This document shows positions 1 to 9,037 of a stretch of DNA of 46,180 nt, piece by piece. Numbering within the stretch: the stretch's first letter is position 1; the number at the start of each line of letters is the position of its first letter. The notes under the pieces are model-generated. The model did not search any database. It was not told the origin of the DNA and was given only the letters and a program-made list of their open reading frames with translations. The position numbers and the translations under genes were made by a program. This DNA is from Euryarchaeota archaeon UBA443 (GTDB lineage: Archaea; Thermoplasmatota; Poseidoniia; Poseidoniales; Poseidoniaceae). The stretch is from contig DAKS01000055.1 in assembly GCA_002499195.1 (NCBI GenBank), positions 2,951 through 49,130 of the forward strand, read 5' to 3'.

Positions 1-696
1 TTGCATGTACTCATCAATCGAAACTTGGGGTTTCCCGTTATTCTCCTCACCCTCCTCTAAGATGCGTTGAACGTGCAATTCGATGGCTCCTGCTACCTCG
101 GTTAGATTGTGAGGAGGTATGCGAGTAGCCATTCCAACAGCAATACCGTCTGAACCATTCAGGAGTAGATTAGGAAGTCGTGCCGGTAGTACAGATGGCT
201 CCATTTCAGAATCATCGAAATTCGGTTGGAAGTCAACCGTTTTCTTTTCGATATCTTCCAACATATGCTTGGAAATACGATCGAGCCGGCTTTCTGTATA
301 ACGCATAGCTGCAGGAGGATCTCCGTCGATTGAGCCGAAGTTCCCTTGGCCATCAACCAATGGGTAGCGGAGAGAGAATTCTTGAGCCATTCGAACCATA
401 GTGTCGTAAATGGATTGGTCGCCGTGCGGGTGATATTTACCCATGACTTCACCAACTGAACGAGCAGATTTGCTAAACTTCTTTTCAGCAGTGTGACCTC
501 CTTCATGCATACCATAAAGAACACGGCGATGTACCGGTTTGAGTCCATCTCGGGCATCTGGTAAAGCACGTCCGATGATAACCGACATGGCATAGTTGAT
601 GTAGGACGTTTTCATTTCATCATTGAGTGAACGATTCAAAATCGTACCGGTCTCAACAACGTCACCGCTTTCACTGGTCTCTTCATCAGATGTCAA
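1..696 (-). CDS. gyrA: DNA gyrase subunit A, N-terminal part (cut by window edge)
   Basis: This is the breakage-reunion subunit of DNA gyrase, which introduces negative supercoils with GyrB. The first 232 residues are present and the reading frame stays open to base 1. The winged-helix region contains GKYHPHGDQSIYD and the catalytic tyrosine is Tyr133 in AAMRYTE, with FGSIDGD just before it. The position equivalent to E. coli Ser83 in the quinolone pocket is Gln (HGDQ), while the Asp87 equivalent is kept. I chose a TTG start at 696-694. It overlaps the gyrB stop by 11 bases and follows a strong ribosome binding site, GGAGGTGA at 710-703. It is translationally coupled to gyrB. Gyrase in archaea is generally regarded as a bacterial acquisition. 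Identity is certain; the TTG start is an inference from the binding site. Confidence 0.95.
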   Translation of the reverse strand, partial: MTSDEETSESGDVVETGTILNRSLNDEMKTSYINYAMSVIIGRALPDARDGLKPVHRRVLYGMHEGGHTAEKKFSKSARSVGEVMGKYHPHGDQSIYDTMVRMAQEFSLRYPLVDGQGNFGSIDGDPPAAMRYTESRLDRISKHMLEDIEKKTVDFQPNFDDSEMEPSVLPARLPNLLLNGSDGIAVGMATRIPPHNLTEVAGAIELHVQRILEEGEENNGKPQVSIDEYMQ

Positions 697-2635
697 GGTT
701 GGTCACCTCCTTTGCATGGCGTTCAATGAACGCCCGACGATCAGGAACATCTTCTCCCATGAGAATCTCGAACATACGATCACTTTCTTCTGCATCTTTC
801 ACGGTTACCTTAAGCATGGTCCTCGTCTCTGGATTCATGGTCGTCTCCCACAATTGTTCAGGATTCATCTCACCGAGACCTTTGTATCGCTGAACTCCAA
901 TCTTCGCATTCGGATTATCACCGCGAAGTTCGTCGATAATCGTATCTCGTTCTTCATCGGTAAAGGCATACTTACTTACACGACCTTTTGACAATTGGAA
1001 CAGTGGTGGTTGAGCAATATAGACATGTCCTTGTTCGATTGCAGGGCGCATAAAGCGCCAAAGGAACGTCAGCATCAGAGTCCGAATGTGTGCTCCATCA
1101 ATGTCAGCATCGGTCATGATGATGATTTTGCTGTATCTCAATTTCTCTGGATCAAAGCTCCCTTCATCCTCACTGTTGTTTCCAACGCCGGCACCAAGTG
1201 CACGAATCATGGTTTGAATCTCTTGATTTTGGAAGACCTTTGCAGCATTGTGCTTCTGCCGTTCAACATTCAAAATTTTACCACGGAGTGGGAGAATGGC
1301 TTGAATTCGACGATCTCTTCCTGTCTTCGCAGAACCGCCCGCAGAATCACCCTCCACAAGATAGACTTCGCATTCTTTTGGATCTCTGGATTGGCAATCC
1401 GCCAGTTTACCAGGAAGACCGCCTCCCTCAAGGACGCCTTTGCGTCGCGTCAGGTCTCTGGCTTTTCGTGCTGCTTCTCTGGCTTTGGAAGCAAGGAGAG
1501 CCTTTTCAACGATTTGCTTAGCTACTGAAGGATTCTCCTCAAAGAATTCACCGAGTTTGTCATAGACAATGGTCTGGACAATTCCCGTAACTTCACTACT
1601 GACGAGTTTGTCCTTGGTTTGTGATGAGAATGATGGATCAGGGTGTTTGACACTGACGACAGCAGCAAGGCCCTCGCGGACATCGTCACCTGAAAGTGAG
1701 TCTCCCTTCAGCAAGTTCTTCTTTTTGGCATAGGAATTAACAGAACTTGTCAATGCGGTTCGAAGACCAGACATATGAGTCCCTCCATCCTTGTTTCTGA
1801 TGATATTCGTATAGCAACGAATCGATTCACTAAATGCGTCTGACCATTGAAGGGCGACTTCGACCTCGACAAGTCCTTTTTCTATCTCTTTATCGCCTGA
1901 AATGTTGATAACTTCCGAGTGCAATACTTCCCTACGCTCGTTCAATTGCCCCACATATTCTGCAAGTCCACCTTCGTACAAGTGTTCGGTTTGATGTGGT
2001 TCATCACCTCGACCATCAAGAATCGTAATCTTCAGGCCAGCATTGAGGAAGGCTGTTTCACTTACACGAGTTTCGATTTCTTCGAGATTGAATTCAATGA
2101 CATCGGTGAAAATCGATAAATCCGGTTTGAATGATATGTGTGTCCCTGTGTCATCGCACGTTCCAATTTCCTTGAGAGGTTCAACTGGAATGCCCAGTTC
2201 ATAGCGTTGGAAGTAAACGATACCATCTCTATGGATGGTCATTTCCATCCATTCAGAAACAGCGTTGACTGCGGACACTCCGACACCGTGTAATCCTCCT
2301 GAAACTTTGTAAGAACTGTTATCGAATTTACCACCAGCATGGAGTTTCGTCATGATAACCTCTGCAGCCGAAATCCCGAAATCGTCGTGGAGGCCTACAG
2401 GAATGCCTCTACCGTAGTCCCGCACTGAAAGGGAATGGTCCGCATTCAAGACGATGTCGATTTGTTTTGTATGGCCTGCGAGATGCTCGTCTACAGAGTT
2501 GTCGACAACTTCCCAAATACAGTGGTGGAGGGCTGAACCATCGTGAGGATCACCAAGGTACATTCCCGGTCTTTTTCGAACAGCTTCAAGCCCTTCGAGA
2601 ACTTGGATGCTTCCTGCATCATAATCGTCTTCCAT
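686..2635 (-). CDS. gyrB: DNA gyrase subunit B
   Basis: This is the ATPase subunit of DNA gyrase, 649 residues, close to the short form found outside proteobacteria (no ~165-residue insert). The GHKL ATP-binding domain shows VLEGLEAVRKRPGMYLG near the N-terminus, EVVDNSVDE and the ATP-lid motif GLHGVGVSAVNA. The TOPRIM domain shows EGDSAGGSA, PLRGKILNVE and the metal-binding DADIDGAHI. The C-terminal tail ends in a conserved GLGEMNPEQLWETTM block that contacts GyrA. It is the first gene of a gyrB-gyrA operon. The predicted box A at 2740-2735 would give a leader of about 75 bases, which contains an inverted repeat at 2664-2692. No ribosome binding site is evident before the ATG. Confidence 0.97.
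   Translation of the reverse strand: MEDDYDAGSIQVLEGLEAVRKRPGMYLGDPHDGSALHHCIWEVVDNSVDEHLAGHTKQIDIVLNADHSLSVRDYGRGIPVGLHDDFGISAAEVIMTKLHAGGKFDNSSYKVSGGLHGVGVSAVNAVSEWMEMTIHRDGIVYFQRYELGIPVEPLKEIGTCDDTGTHISFKPDLSIFTDVIEFNLEEIETRVSETAFLNAGLKITILDGRGDEPHQTEHLYEGGLAEYVGQLNERREVLHSEVINISGDKEIEKGLVEVEVALQWSDAFSESIRCYTNIIRNKDGGTHMSGLRTALTSSVNSYAKKKNLLKGDSLSGDDVREGLAAVVSVKHPDPSFSSQTKDKLVSSEVTGIVQTIVYDKLGEFFEENPSVAKQIVEKALLASKAREAARKARDLTRRKGVLEGGGLPGKLADCQSRDPKECEVYLVEGDSAGGSAKTGRDRRIQAILPLRGKILNVERQKHNAAKVFQNQEIQTMIRALGAGVGNNSEDEGSFDPEKLRYSKIIIMTDADIDGAHIRTLMLTFLWRFMRPAIEQGHVYIAQPPLFQLSKGRVSKYAFTDEERDTIIDELRGDNPNAKIGVQRYKGLGEMNPEQLWETTMNPETRTMLKVTVKDAEESDRMFEILMGEDVPDRRAFIERHAKEVTNLDI
703..710 (-). 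promoter_or_regulatory. Strong ribosome binding site for gyrA, inside gyrB
   Basis: GGAGGTGA lies on the minus strand within the last codons of gyrB, six bases before the TTG at 696. It decides the gyrA start, because no in-frame ATG lies nearby, and it implies coupling of GyrB termination with GyrA initiation. Confidence 0.7.
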
Positions 2636-2663
2636 TGTATCATCAAATCCAGTTGAAATTCAG

Positions 2664-2692
2664 GCGCTATCGGCCGATTAACATCGTAGCGC
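2664..2692 (-). promoter_or_regulatory. Inverted repeat in the gyrB 5' leader
   Basis: GCGCTA at 2664-2669 pairs with TAGCGC at 2687-2692, and inside it CGAT/ATCG pair around a four-base loop. The result is a 10-bp stem with a five-base bulge on one side. It sits between the predicted gyrB transcription start (about 2712) and the ATG at 2635. It could be an RNA hairpin in the leader or an operator; no known riboswitch class is recognised. Confidence 0.4.
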
Positions 2693-2732
2693 TTACACCA
2701 TCCCTCTAACTGTTAAACATGCTTGACGAGAG

Positions 2733-2742
2733 GGTATAAACC
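2733..2742 (-). promoter_or_regulatory. Predicted archaeal box A for gyrBA
   Basis: GGTTTATACC on the minus strand matches an archaeal TATA element and lies in the only sizeable spacer before gyrB. The inferred transcription start is near 2712. Read on the plus strand the same bases (TATAAACC) could also serve aroD, but that would leave a leader of about 110 bases. The rest of the spacer 2636-2872 shows a T6 run at 2770-2775 and no gene. Confidence 0.45.
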
Positions 2743-2872
2743 TAACCCTAAAGCGGCCTTCTGTGATACGTTTTTTACGCTGAAAATGACTATCCAAAAC
2801 TTACCGATATCGTTCTCAAAACCATGATTATCTTCCGTGAGCGTTAAGAAGAAGACGAAAGTCGGTTGAATC

Positions 2873-3670
2873 ATGCCTGAACCGACCATTTGTGTAGCAC
2901 TAGACGCGACCAACGTTGATGACATGGCCGATGAGGCAGCTAGAGCATCCACTGCAGGCGCTGATCTTGTCGAGGTTCGATTCGATCGACTTTACCTTAC
3001 AAAACCTGAACCAGTTATGGTCGAACAGGAGGAGGGCGAGCCAAAGAGCGTCATGCCACCTGAGGCGGAGTGGCCGATTTCTGACATTTCATCCATCGAT
3101 GCCAAAAAGACAATTGAAAAACTAAAGAATTCAATCGGAATCCCGGTAATTTTCACTGTAAGACCTCCGCGAGAAGGCGGATTTTTCCCAGGAACTGAAG
3201 AGGAGCGTGTCGCAATCCTTCAACAGGCAATTGAGTCCGCAGTAACGTGGATCGATTTGGAATCCTCTATCGATGAGAGCGCACTTGATGGTTTGATGGC
3301 TGCTGCAAAAGAAAGTGGTTGCAAAATAATCTGTTCAAGCCATGACATTAACGGTACACCAAACTCCGAAGACATCGCTTCTTTTGTTCGAGACAATAGC
3401 GAGAAGGCCGATCTAGTAAAATTCTGCTCTACTGCCCATTCACATCTGGACGCATTACAAATTGTTGATGCAGCCATTGAATTGAAAGGAGAAGGTGTTG
3501 ATTACAGCGTTATGGCCGTTAACAGCGGAGGGGATTGGGCCCGTATTCACGCCCCAATCCTTGGAGTTTCCATGGTTTATGCTACTATGTCGATGGAACA
3601 CCGCATCAGCGACAAGGGTTTAATCAACGTTCGAGATTTGCGAGATGCTTGGACACTTCTTGAGTATTGA
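2873..3670 (+). CDS. aroD: 3-dehydroquinate dehydratase, type I
   Basis: This enzyme converts 3-dehydroquinate to 3-dehydroshikimate in the shikimate pathway through a Schiff base on a lysine. At 265 residues it is the usual size for type I. Visible landmarks in order are the first-strand acidic motif VEVRFDRL, the substrate-binding TVRPPREGG, the catalytic histidine in CSSHD (His147), the Schiff-base lysine in ADLVKFC (Lys173), and a C-terminal phosphate/carboxylate loop region around GGDWARIHAPILG. A short acidic insertion sits at about residues 44-65. It stands alone between gyrB (divergent) and the convergent gene at 3685. Just past the stop an imperfect terminator-like inverted repeat TCACT/AGTGA lies at 3685-3699, overlapping the end of the convergent gene. 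No clear ribosome binding site precedes the ATG. Confidence 0.93.
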   Translation: MPEPTICVALDATNVDDMADEAARASTAGADLVEVRFDRLYLTKPEPVMVEQEEGEPKSVMPPEAEWPISDISSIDAKKTIEKLKNSIGIPVIFTVRPPREGGFFPGTEEERVAILQQAIESAVTWIDLESSIDESALDGLMAAAKESGCKIICSSHDINGTPNSEDIASFVRDNSEKADLVKFCSTAHSHLDALQIVDAAIELKGEGVDYSVMAVNSGGDWARIHAPILGVSMVYATMSMEHRISDKGLINVRDLRDAWTLLEY

Positions 3671-3684
3671 AAATTTAGCCTTAC

Positions 3685-4704
3685 TCACTGATTTAGTGAT
3701 GGCATGAGTTGCTTCTCAGTTTCAATTTGAGGTTCCAATCCAGCTCTCATGTAGCGCCGATTGACAATCACTGGTGCAAGCATAATAGACATGAAAAAGA
3801 CAAGAAATGTAATTGAAACAGTCCAATTAGGAAGTACAACTGAGCGCTCAACCGTCGAAATTGATAGGTCCGCAGCGATTATCTTGTTCTGAACACCCGC
3901 ATCGCCTCTTCGCGAATTATCCCAAGCATCGACAACGATGAAAAATTCTTGATAGGTAGTTCCAGAAAAGAGCGAAGAATAGACTTCTGGACCATCCAAT
4001 GAAACACTCATAACGACTGAATCTGTATTCTCATAAGAATGCACATCTCTGTAGGTTTTCCAACCTGTTATATCAAATGCAGCCCATTCTGGGGACATTT
4101 CAGTGACAAATTCATCATCGCTCAGACTTTCACGGTTTGACCAGAAATCGAAATCTTGGCTGTGCATGCGATCATAAGACCATTCATAACGTTCGTACTG
4201 AGATGTGGTCATAAGATAAACATCAGCACTGGCAGAAACTGTTGAATTGGCCACAATACCTTGAATTTCGACACAAATAGTCGTCCTATGTGCACTTGAA
4301 AGATTAACTCTTAATGCTCCGGCGCTATCATTACCGACCAACATAGTTGTCGCGATATTTGTTGTTAGAATATCTACCGGCGTCGGTGAGTGATAGGACT
4401 GATACATCCACGGCTCCTCTGGAGAGAGCATTGGATCGTAGGTTTCTTGGCCCGCAGCAGGTTCCGAATATCTGACTTTGTCTGAATCATCACCCCAATC
4501 TTCATCAAAATAGGGATCCCACCAATTGCTATTGTGAGGAACTTCAGCATGCCGAGAAATTGTCTCATTCCATACAATGGGAGACAACTCTCCTTGACAG
4601 TCATCGATTGCTGCTGAGGCAATTCCATGATAAGGAGAAAAGATCCCACCGAATAGAGGTATAATCAGAATAGTAAGCAAAACTAGCGCTCTTCTCTGCA
4701 ACAT
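3685..4704 (-). CDS. Secreted, membrane-anchored hypothetical protein
   Basis: I do not recognise a family. From the chosen start the protein has 339 residues: a signal peptide (hydrophobic stretch LVLLTILIIPLFGG), an extracytoplasmic region of about 270 residues rich in aromatic, acidic and serine residues, and one C-terminal membrane helix (SITFLVFFMSIMLAPVIV) followed by a short basic and polar tail. This is the topology of a surface protein anchored at its C-terminus. The ATG at 4704 was chosen because it follows AAGGGGTG and starts directly before the signal peptide. The longer frame from 4758 overlaps the upstream gene's stop as ATGA but adds an unlikely 18-residue leader. It is directly downstream of the giant PKD metalloprotease, so the two are probably co-transcribed and may work together at the surface. 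Confidence 0.75.
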   Translation of the reverse strand: MLQRRALVLLTILIIPLFGGIFSPYHGIASAAIDDCQGELSPIVWNETISRHAEVPHNSNWWDPYFDEDWGDDSDKVRYSEPAAGQETYDPMLSPEEPWMYQSYHSPTPVDILTTNIATTMLVGNDSAGALRVNLSSAHRTTICVEIQGIVANSTVSASADVYLMTTSQYERYEWSYDRMHSQDFDFWSNRESLSDDEFVTEMSPEWAAFDITGWKTYRDVHSYENTDSVVMSVSLDGPEVYSSLFSGTTYQEFFIVVDAWDNSRRGDAGVQNKIIAADLSISTVERSVVLPNWTVSITFLVFFMSIMLAPVIVNRRYMRAGLEPQIETEKQLMPSLNQ

Positions 4705-4754
4705 CACATCACCCCTTGGACAAAGGTTGACGAAGAGGTTCTTGAGGCATTCGT

Positions 4755-7700
4755 TCACTCACGACGGCGTAAAGGCCGAATGTAGCCACTTTCATCGTTC
4801 TTTCGTTCTTGTTTGGAGAGAATCTTCGGAGCAGGAGGAGGGTTGTGATGATCCATTCCCAGTAAACCACCATCGTCAGCATGCTCAACGTGGTATGTTT
4901 CCGCATTCTGCTTCGCTTCCTCTTCGATTTCATCCGGTTGACGCATTACCAACCATCCAAGAATTAGGGCTGCTAGAATCAATACAATGAAACCGAGAGC
5001 ATCGCTTCCTGCATCGGACATCCAAGACTTCCATTCATCCCAACTAAAGTCCGAAAGAGACGGTTCAGCATCTTGTTCAGGTAGTATCGTAACATCTGTT
5101 TCAGCCTCATCGCAAAGACCCATTCCGTCGCAGACCTTGACTCGGACAATCGCTTCGCCAGAATCATCCCATACAATCGTTGCCAATGTAACAAGAGTGT
5201 TGCTTGATGTGAACCAATCGTTGTCGATGATACCGTCTCCATCCTCATCGTTTAGAACATCTTGCTCCCATTCAATCAGCAGATCGTTACTTATGGTTTC
5301 ATCACGGTCAGTGTTAGATCCGTCGAGAATATCAAGGTCTCTATAGAACACAAGGTCAGCAAGAGATTCAGCATCGGAAACGTTGACGATTACTGCCGTA
5401 GAGAAATCCTCATAGATTTCATCCGGAACATCGATGCCTCCAATTTCAGGAGGAGAATCGATGTGAACATTGAATTCCGCACGAGTAACATCTCCTGTGC
5501 CAAACGCATCTCTGACGGTCAGCTTAACAGTGTACAACCCTGGACGCTCGTAAGAATGCCAAGGCATAGGGTCATGGACGATTGGGGTTGCATCTCCGAA
5601 GTCCCAAGTATATTCCAACAGACCATTCCAATCTGGAGATTGTTGTTCAAGTGGAATGTACTTACCCTCGAACTTTTGATCTCCGTCTCTAGTACCACTT
5701 GAATCGAAGTAAAGCATAGCACCAGGTATTGCAACGTTGACGTCGTTTTCATCAAAGGTTCGAGACCATTGATCAGGTAAGCCATTCTCAGGGAATACAT
5801 CGGTATCCATCAACAAAGATCCACCAACCCAAGCATCCAAAATTTGTAATTGGATTATTGGAAGGGGGTTTGCTACGACAACGACGATGATCTTTGGGCT
5901 GCTATCTTCACCGTTTTCATCAGTGACGATGAGTTGGATAATTTGCTCCCCCGGTTCAATAAAGGAATAGGTTGGTAAGAGTTTGTCGCTGAATGTACCA
6001 TCTGGGAATGACCAGTTGAATATCAAATCGTTGTATGTCCCAGTTGTACCATCCACATCAAAACTGGTTCGGCCATCGAAGGTGTAAGGAACATTCACTT
6101 GGGCATCACTGACTAGGAAATCGATTTGTGGATCACCATTTGCTCCAGATTCCTTGACGATGTAATTTGCAACTGGTAGTTGGTTGATTACGTTCACGCG
6201 AAGTTCAGCAATCGAAACGCCACCATCCTCATCTGTGACGGTAACGGTGATGTTCTTCATTCCTGGAGTGTTCCAAGCGGGCGCAGGATACAAGGTAGCG
6301 GATGTCGTTGATGAAAAATCGTCGTTTCTATCAACTTCGATGCCATCAAGGTTCACTCCATCCTGGAATACCCACCCAAGCGAAAGGTTCTCTCCGTCAT
6401 CATCCGTGAAAACATCGGGCATGAGTAGTGGTGTGTAGGTGTAAGTTGTGAGTTCATCCGAGAAGATTTGGTAAGGAATTCGATTGTTAACAATGATCTC
6501 AATTGTCTTCTGCCCGATATTTACGCCGTCCGAAACGGTCAGTGTCAAGATGTAGGTTTGATTTGGACCCACTACATCGCCCCATTCGTGATTTGCTGTA
6601 TACTGTCCTATTCCAGACGTAACTGGAGTTCCATCTCCCCAATCCCATTCAAAGTCAAGGAACTCTAATGGCACGTTATCCGCTGTTTGGTATGCAGAGA
6701 AAATGATACGCTGATTGGTAAGGATTTCAATTCTGTCTGCAATAACGTTGTTGTTTACAGTAATGATTGGAATTGGTTCGGAATCATCTGTGATGTTGAT
6801 TTGATTGATGCTGACATCTGACCATGTGCCTCCAATGTCCTTGACTCGAAGAGTGGTGTTATAGGTGCCTGCTTGAGAAAAAGAGCGTAGCGGCGAACGC
6901 AATCCAGAGGTCAGGTTATCATCGAAATCCCATGTATATGCTACGGGTTGATCGAAGTACGGCAGAGTGTTATTGTCTAAGGAAATACCCCATGCATCGA
7001 ATCCATCTCCTGTAAACTGAATCTTTTCGTATGTCTGGCTGCTGTTGGTGGAAACAGAGGCATTAGCAACTGGCGCCATGTTGGTCAAAGCTTGTGGTGC
7101 TGTGGTTTCAGTGTCAAGTACTGCTCCAAGCATATCCTTCATTGTGAAATGAATCGTATATTGGTCGTCCTTGTTTGCGGTGAAATATACACTGTTTGGA
7201 ACATTGATTCCTCCACCTGCTTGGACACGAGTTGAAATTGCGTCCACCACCGTTCCATTACTGTCTCGAACAATTGCATCAACATCCAAATCTTCGAAGA
7301 AAGCGTTTGAAAGAATTGAGTAATTGACTTGGACCGTATCGGGTGATCCATCGCCGTCACGGTCGCCAAGCGTTGTCCCATTGAGCATCATTGTAGCTGG
7401 AGAAGTGATTCGTGCCGCTTCAATATCGATGGTTCCCTGAGGGTAAGAAGGTCCACATGATGTGTAATCACAATCTGCTACTGTGCTCGCATACCAAACG
7501 ATTGCATAGACTTCGTCGGTTAGGTTGCCAAAGCCTTGAATCAGACCAGTAGCGACATTGCTGTTGAAGTCCAAATCTTGTGTCGACCATAGTCCATCAG
7601 CTGTTGATTTGTAAACAAGAACTCCGTCAAAATTCGACACGTCTGAAGTAACACGCAGGGTTAGAGGGGCTGGAGAGGCTGTCCCTGGAGTGAATTTGAA

Positions 7701-8933
7701 CGAGCGAATTCCCCATCCTTCCATCGTGTGACCTGTCGAACTCCAAGGAGTTGCCCAATCCGAATTGGTGTCGGCTGGAGTGATACGACAGAAAGTTGAA
7801 CCTCCGCATGAGGGATTCAGAACCAAATTGGAAAAGCCGTAAATCCCTTGATCGGAATCAATGGTCGCCGCAATAGAAAAATTGGCAAAAATTTCTCCCA
7901 TGGTCCGTCCAATCTTTCCAGATTGTCCCGAAACTGGTGAAAGTGCTAGGTTTTCAACACCCAAGCCTCCTGTTGCTGAATCTTGGACAAGTTGTCGAAT
8001 TGCTGGACCTCCACCGAGATGATCGGCCAAGTACATTGTAAAGATGAAGCCGGCGCCATAGTCGGCATTTCGTTGATTCCACCAGCGAACGCTCAGTTCA
8101 GATTGCTGTGTCCAACCGTTGAGATGACCTGCTAGTGTACCATCTGCTCCGAAGCAAAGATAGATGGCAACATCCGCATTTCCTTCATCCAACCACAGAT
8201 TTTCATAAGGGTCTTGTGCGTTGTGAAGGAGATGTTGTAATTCGTGAGCAATAATTGACTTACCCCATGTAAGAGTGATATCTGCGAAGTCGACATACAC
8301 AACTTCGCGTGTGGCGGCAGTTCCAGGGGAAAAGTAACCACCAATGTTGTATGCTCCATCGATGTCATAGACAACGATCTCAACTTGACAGTTGTTGTCA
8401 TTATCCGGTGGGGCAAGTCCGCGTCCATCTTGGTAATCCTTACCAAAATAAGTCGTCATTGTTGGATAAATCGTCTGATCCCAAGTCGATGCTAAGTTTT
8501 GGAGAACGGTTGAAGAAAGCGTACGGCCTGATTGAACGAGGAAGGCAACTGTTGCTGTTGTTTTGGCGACGTATACGCTGGTTGACCCACCCGAAATCGG
8601 TACGGTCAATGTATCGCCAACAACATGCTGTGAACAGGTTGAACGGGCCATCGAAGGTTGATATCGGATTTCGTCAACGCCGGGACGGCCTTCATCGATC
8701 CAAGCTTGCTTGATGAAAGAGGTTGCTGAAACAACTGCTTGCTCCTCTTCAATGAGAAGATATTGTGATCCTGTTTCGACATTGAAATCCGCTAAATCGC
8801 CGTACACCGTTCCAATGTCTTCAGCAATATCCTCAACGTTGTTCTCTGTTTCATTGGCTGCAACTTGAGCAACCACCGAGGTCAACATGAGAAACACGAG
8901 AAAGAGGGCTTTAGTAGAGCGCCGTTCAGACAT
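4755..8933 (-). CDS. Giant secreted PKD-repeat metalloprotease, C-terminally anchored
   Basis: This is a 1392-residue exported protein. An N-terminal signal peptide (ALFLVFLMLTSVVAQVAA) is followed by a zinc-peptidase domain with HELQH at residues 230-234 and WLDEG at 247-251, where Glu250 would be the third ligand. That pattern resembles gluzincins such as family M30 (hyicolysin-like). After a beta-rich linker there are several PKD-type immunoglobulin-like domains, recognised by YTWDFDDN, WDWGDGTP, NWSFPDG and YTWDFGDATP each followed by a TLxVxD strand. Calcium-binding-type DGDGSPD and DEDGDGIID motifs occur. One membrane helix (GFIVLILAALILGWLVM) near the C-terminus precedes a charged cytoplasmic tail of about 60 residues. 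The likely role is degradation or binding of extracellular protein or polysaccharide. Family placement of the protease is an inference from motifs. Confidence 0.85.
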   Translation of the reverse strand: MSERRSTKALFLVFLMLTSVVAQVAANETENNVEDIAEDIGTVYGDLADFNVETGSQYLLIEEEQAVVSATSFIKQAWIDEGRPGVDEIRYQPSMARSTCSQHVVGDTLTVPISGGSTSVYVAKTTATVAFLVQSGRTLSSTVLQNLASTWDQTIYPTMTTYFGKDYQDGRGLAPPDNDNNCQVEIVVYDIDGAYNIGGYFSPGTAATREVVYVDFADITLTWGKSIIAHELQHLLHNAQDPYENLWLDEGNADVAIYLCFGADGTLAGHLNGWTQQSELSVRWWNQRNADYGAGFIFTMYLADHLGGGPAIRQLVQDSATGGLGVENLALSPVSGQSGKIGRTMGEIFANFSIAATIDSDQGIYGFSNLVLNPSCGGSTFCRITPADTNSDWATPWSSTGHTMEGWGIRSFKFTPGTASPAPLTLRVTSDVSNFDGVLVYKSTADGLWSTQDLDFNSNVATGLIQGFGNLTDEVYAIVWYASTVADCDYTSCGPSYPQGTIDIEAARITSPATMMLNGTTLGDRDGDGSPDTVQVNYSILSNAFFEDLDVDAIVRDSNGTVVDAISTRVQAGGGINVPNSVYFTANKDDQYTIHFTMKDMLGAVLDTETTAPQALTNMAPVANASVSTNSSQTYEKIQFTGDGFDAWGISLDNNTLPYFDQPVAYTWDFDDNLTSGLRSPLRSFSQAGTYNTTLRVKDIGGTWSDVSINQINITDDSEPIPIITVNNNVIADRIEILTNQRIIFSAYQTADNVPLEFLDFEWDWGDGTPVTSGIGQYTANHEWGDVVGPNQTYILTLTVSDGVNIGQKTIEIIVNNRIPYQIFSDELTTYTYTPLLMPDVFTDDDGENLSLGWVFQDGVNLDGIEVDRNDDFSSTTSATLYPAPAWNTPGMKNITVTVTDEDGGVSIAELRVNVINQLPVANYIVKESGANGDPQIDFLVSDAQVNVPYTFDGRTSFDVDGTTGTYNDLIFNWSFPDGTFSDKLLPTYSFIEPGEQIIQLIVTDENGEDSSPKIIVVVVANPLPIIQLQILDAWVGGSLLMDTDVFPENGLPDQWSRTFDENDVNVAIPGAMLYFDSSGTRDGDQKFEGKYIPLEQQSPDWNGLLEYTWDFGDATPIVHDPMPWHSYERPGLYTVKLTVRDAFGTGDVTRAEFNVHIDSPPEIGGIDVPDEIYEDFSTAVIVNVSDAESLADLVFYRDLDILDGSNTDRDETISNDLLIEWEQDVLNDEDGDGIIDNDWFTSSNTLVTLATIVWDDSGEAIVRVKVCDGMGLCDEAETDVTILPEQDAEPSLSDFSWDEWKSWMSDAGSDALGFIVLILAALILGWLVMRQPDEIEEEAKQNAETYHVEHADDGGLLGMDHHNPPPAPKILSKQERKNDESGYIRPLRRRE

Positions 8934-8989
8934 ATGTAAACCTCGATAAAATGTGATACGTCATCACAATTCGATGTATCGAAATGAGG

Positions 8990-8999
8990 TATTTAATAC
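8990..8999 (+). promoter_or_regulatory. Predicted box A for the M28 peptidase gene
   Basis: TATTTAATAC lies about 43 bases before the ATG at 9038. The inferred start of transcription is near 9022, leaving a short leader that holds GGAGG. This fits a leadered archaeal promoter. Confidence 0.4.
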
Positions 9000-9037
9000 C
9001 CCGCGTCATTAGCATCATCATACTGGAGGGCTGAATA

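Noticed and set aside
159..593. Minus-strand frame of 144 codons near the left edge
   Set aside because: It overlaps gyrA in another frame. The gyrA frame carries the catalytic tyrosine and all expected motifs.
995..1528. Open frame of 177 codons antisense to gyrB
   Set aside because: It runs opposite to the conserved TOPRIM region of gyrB; composition is not protein-like and no start signal is seen.
2636..2872. tRNA or small RNA gene in the gyrB-aroD spacer
   Set aside because: No cloverleaf arms or T-loop sequence are found; the only structure is the short bulged hairpin, better seen as gyrB leader.
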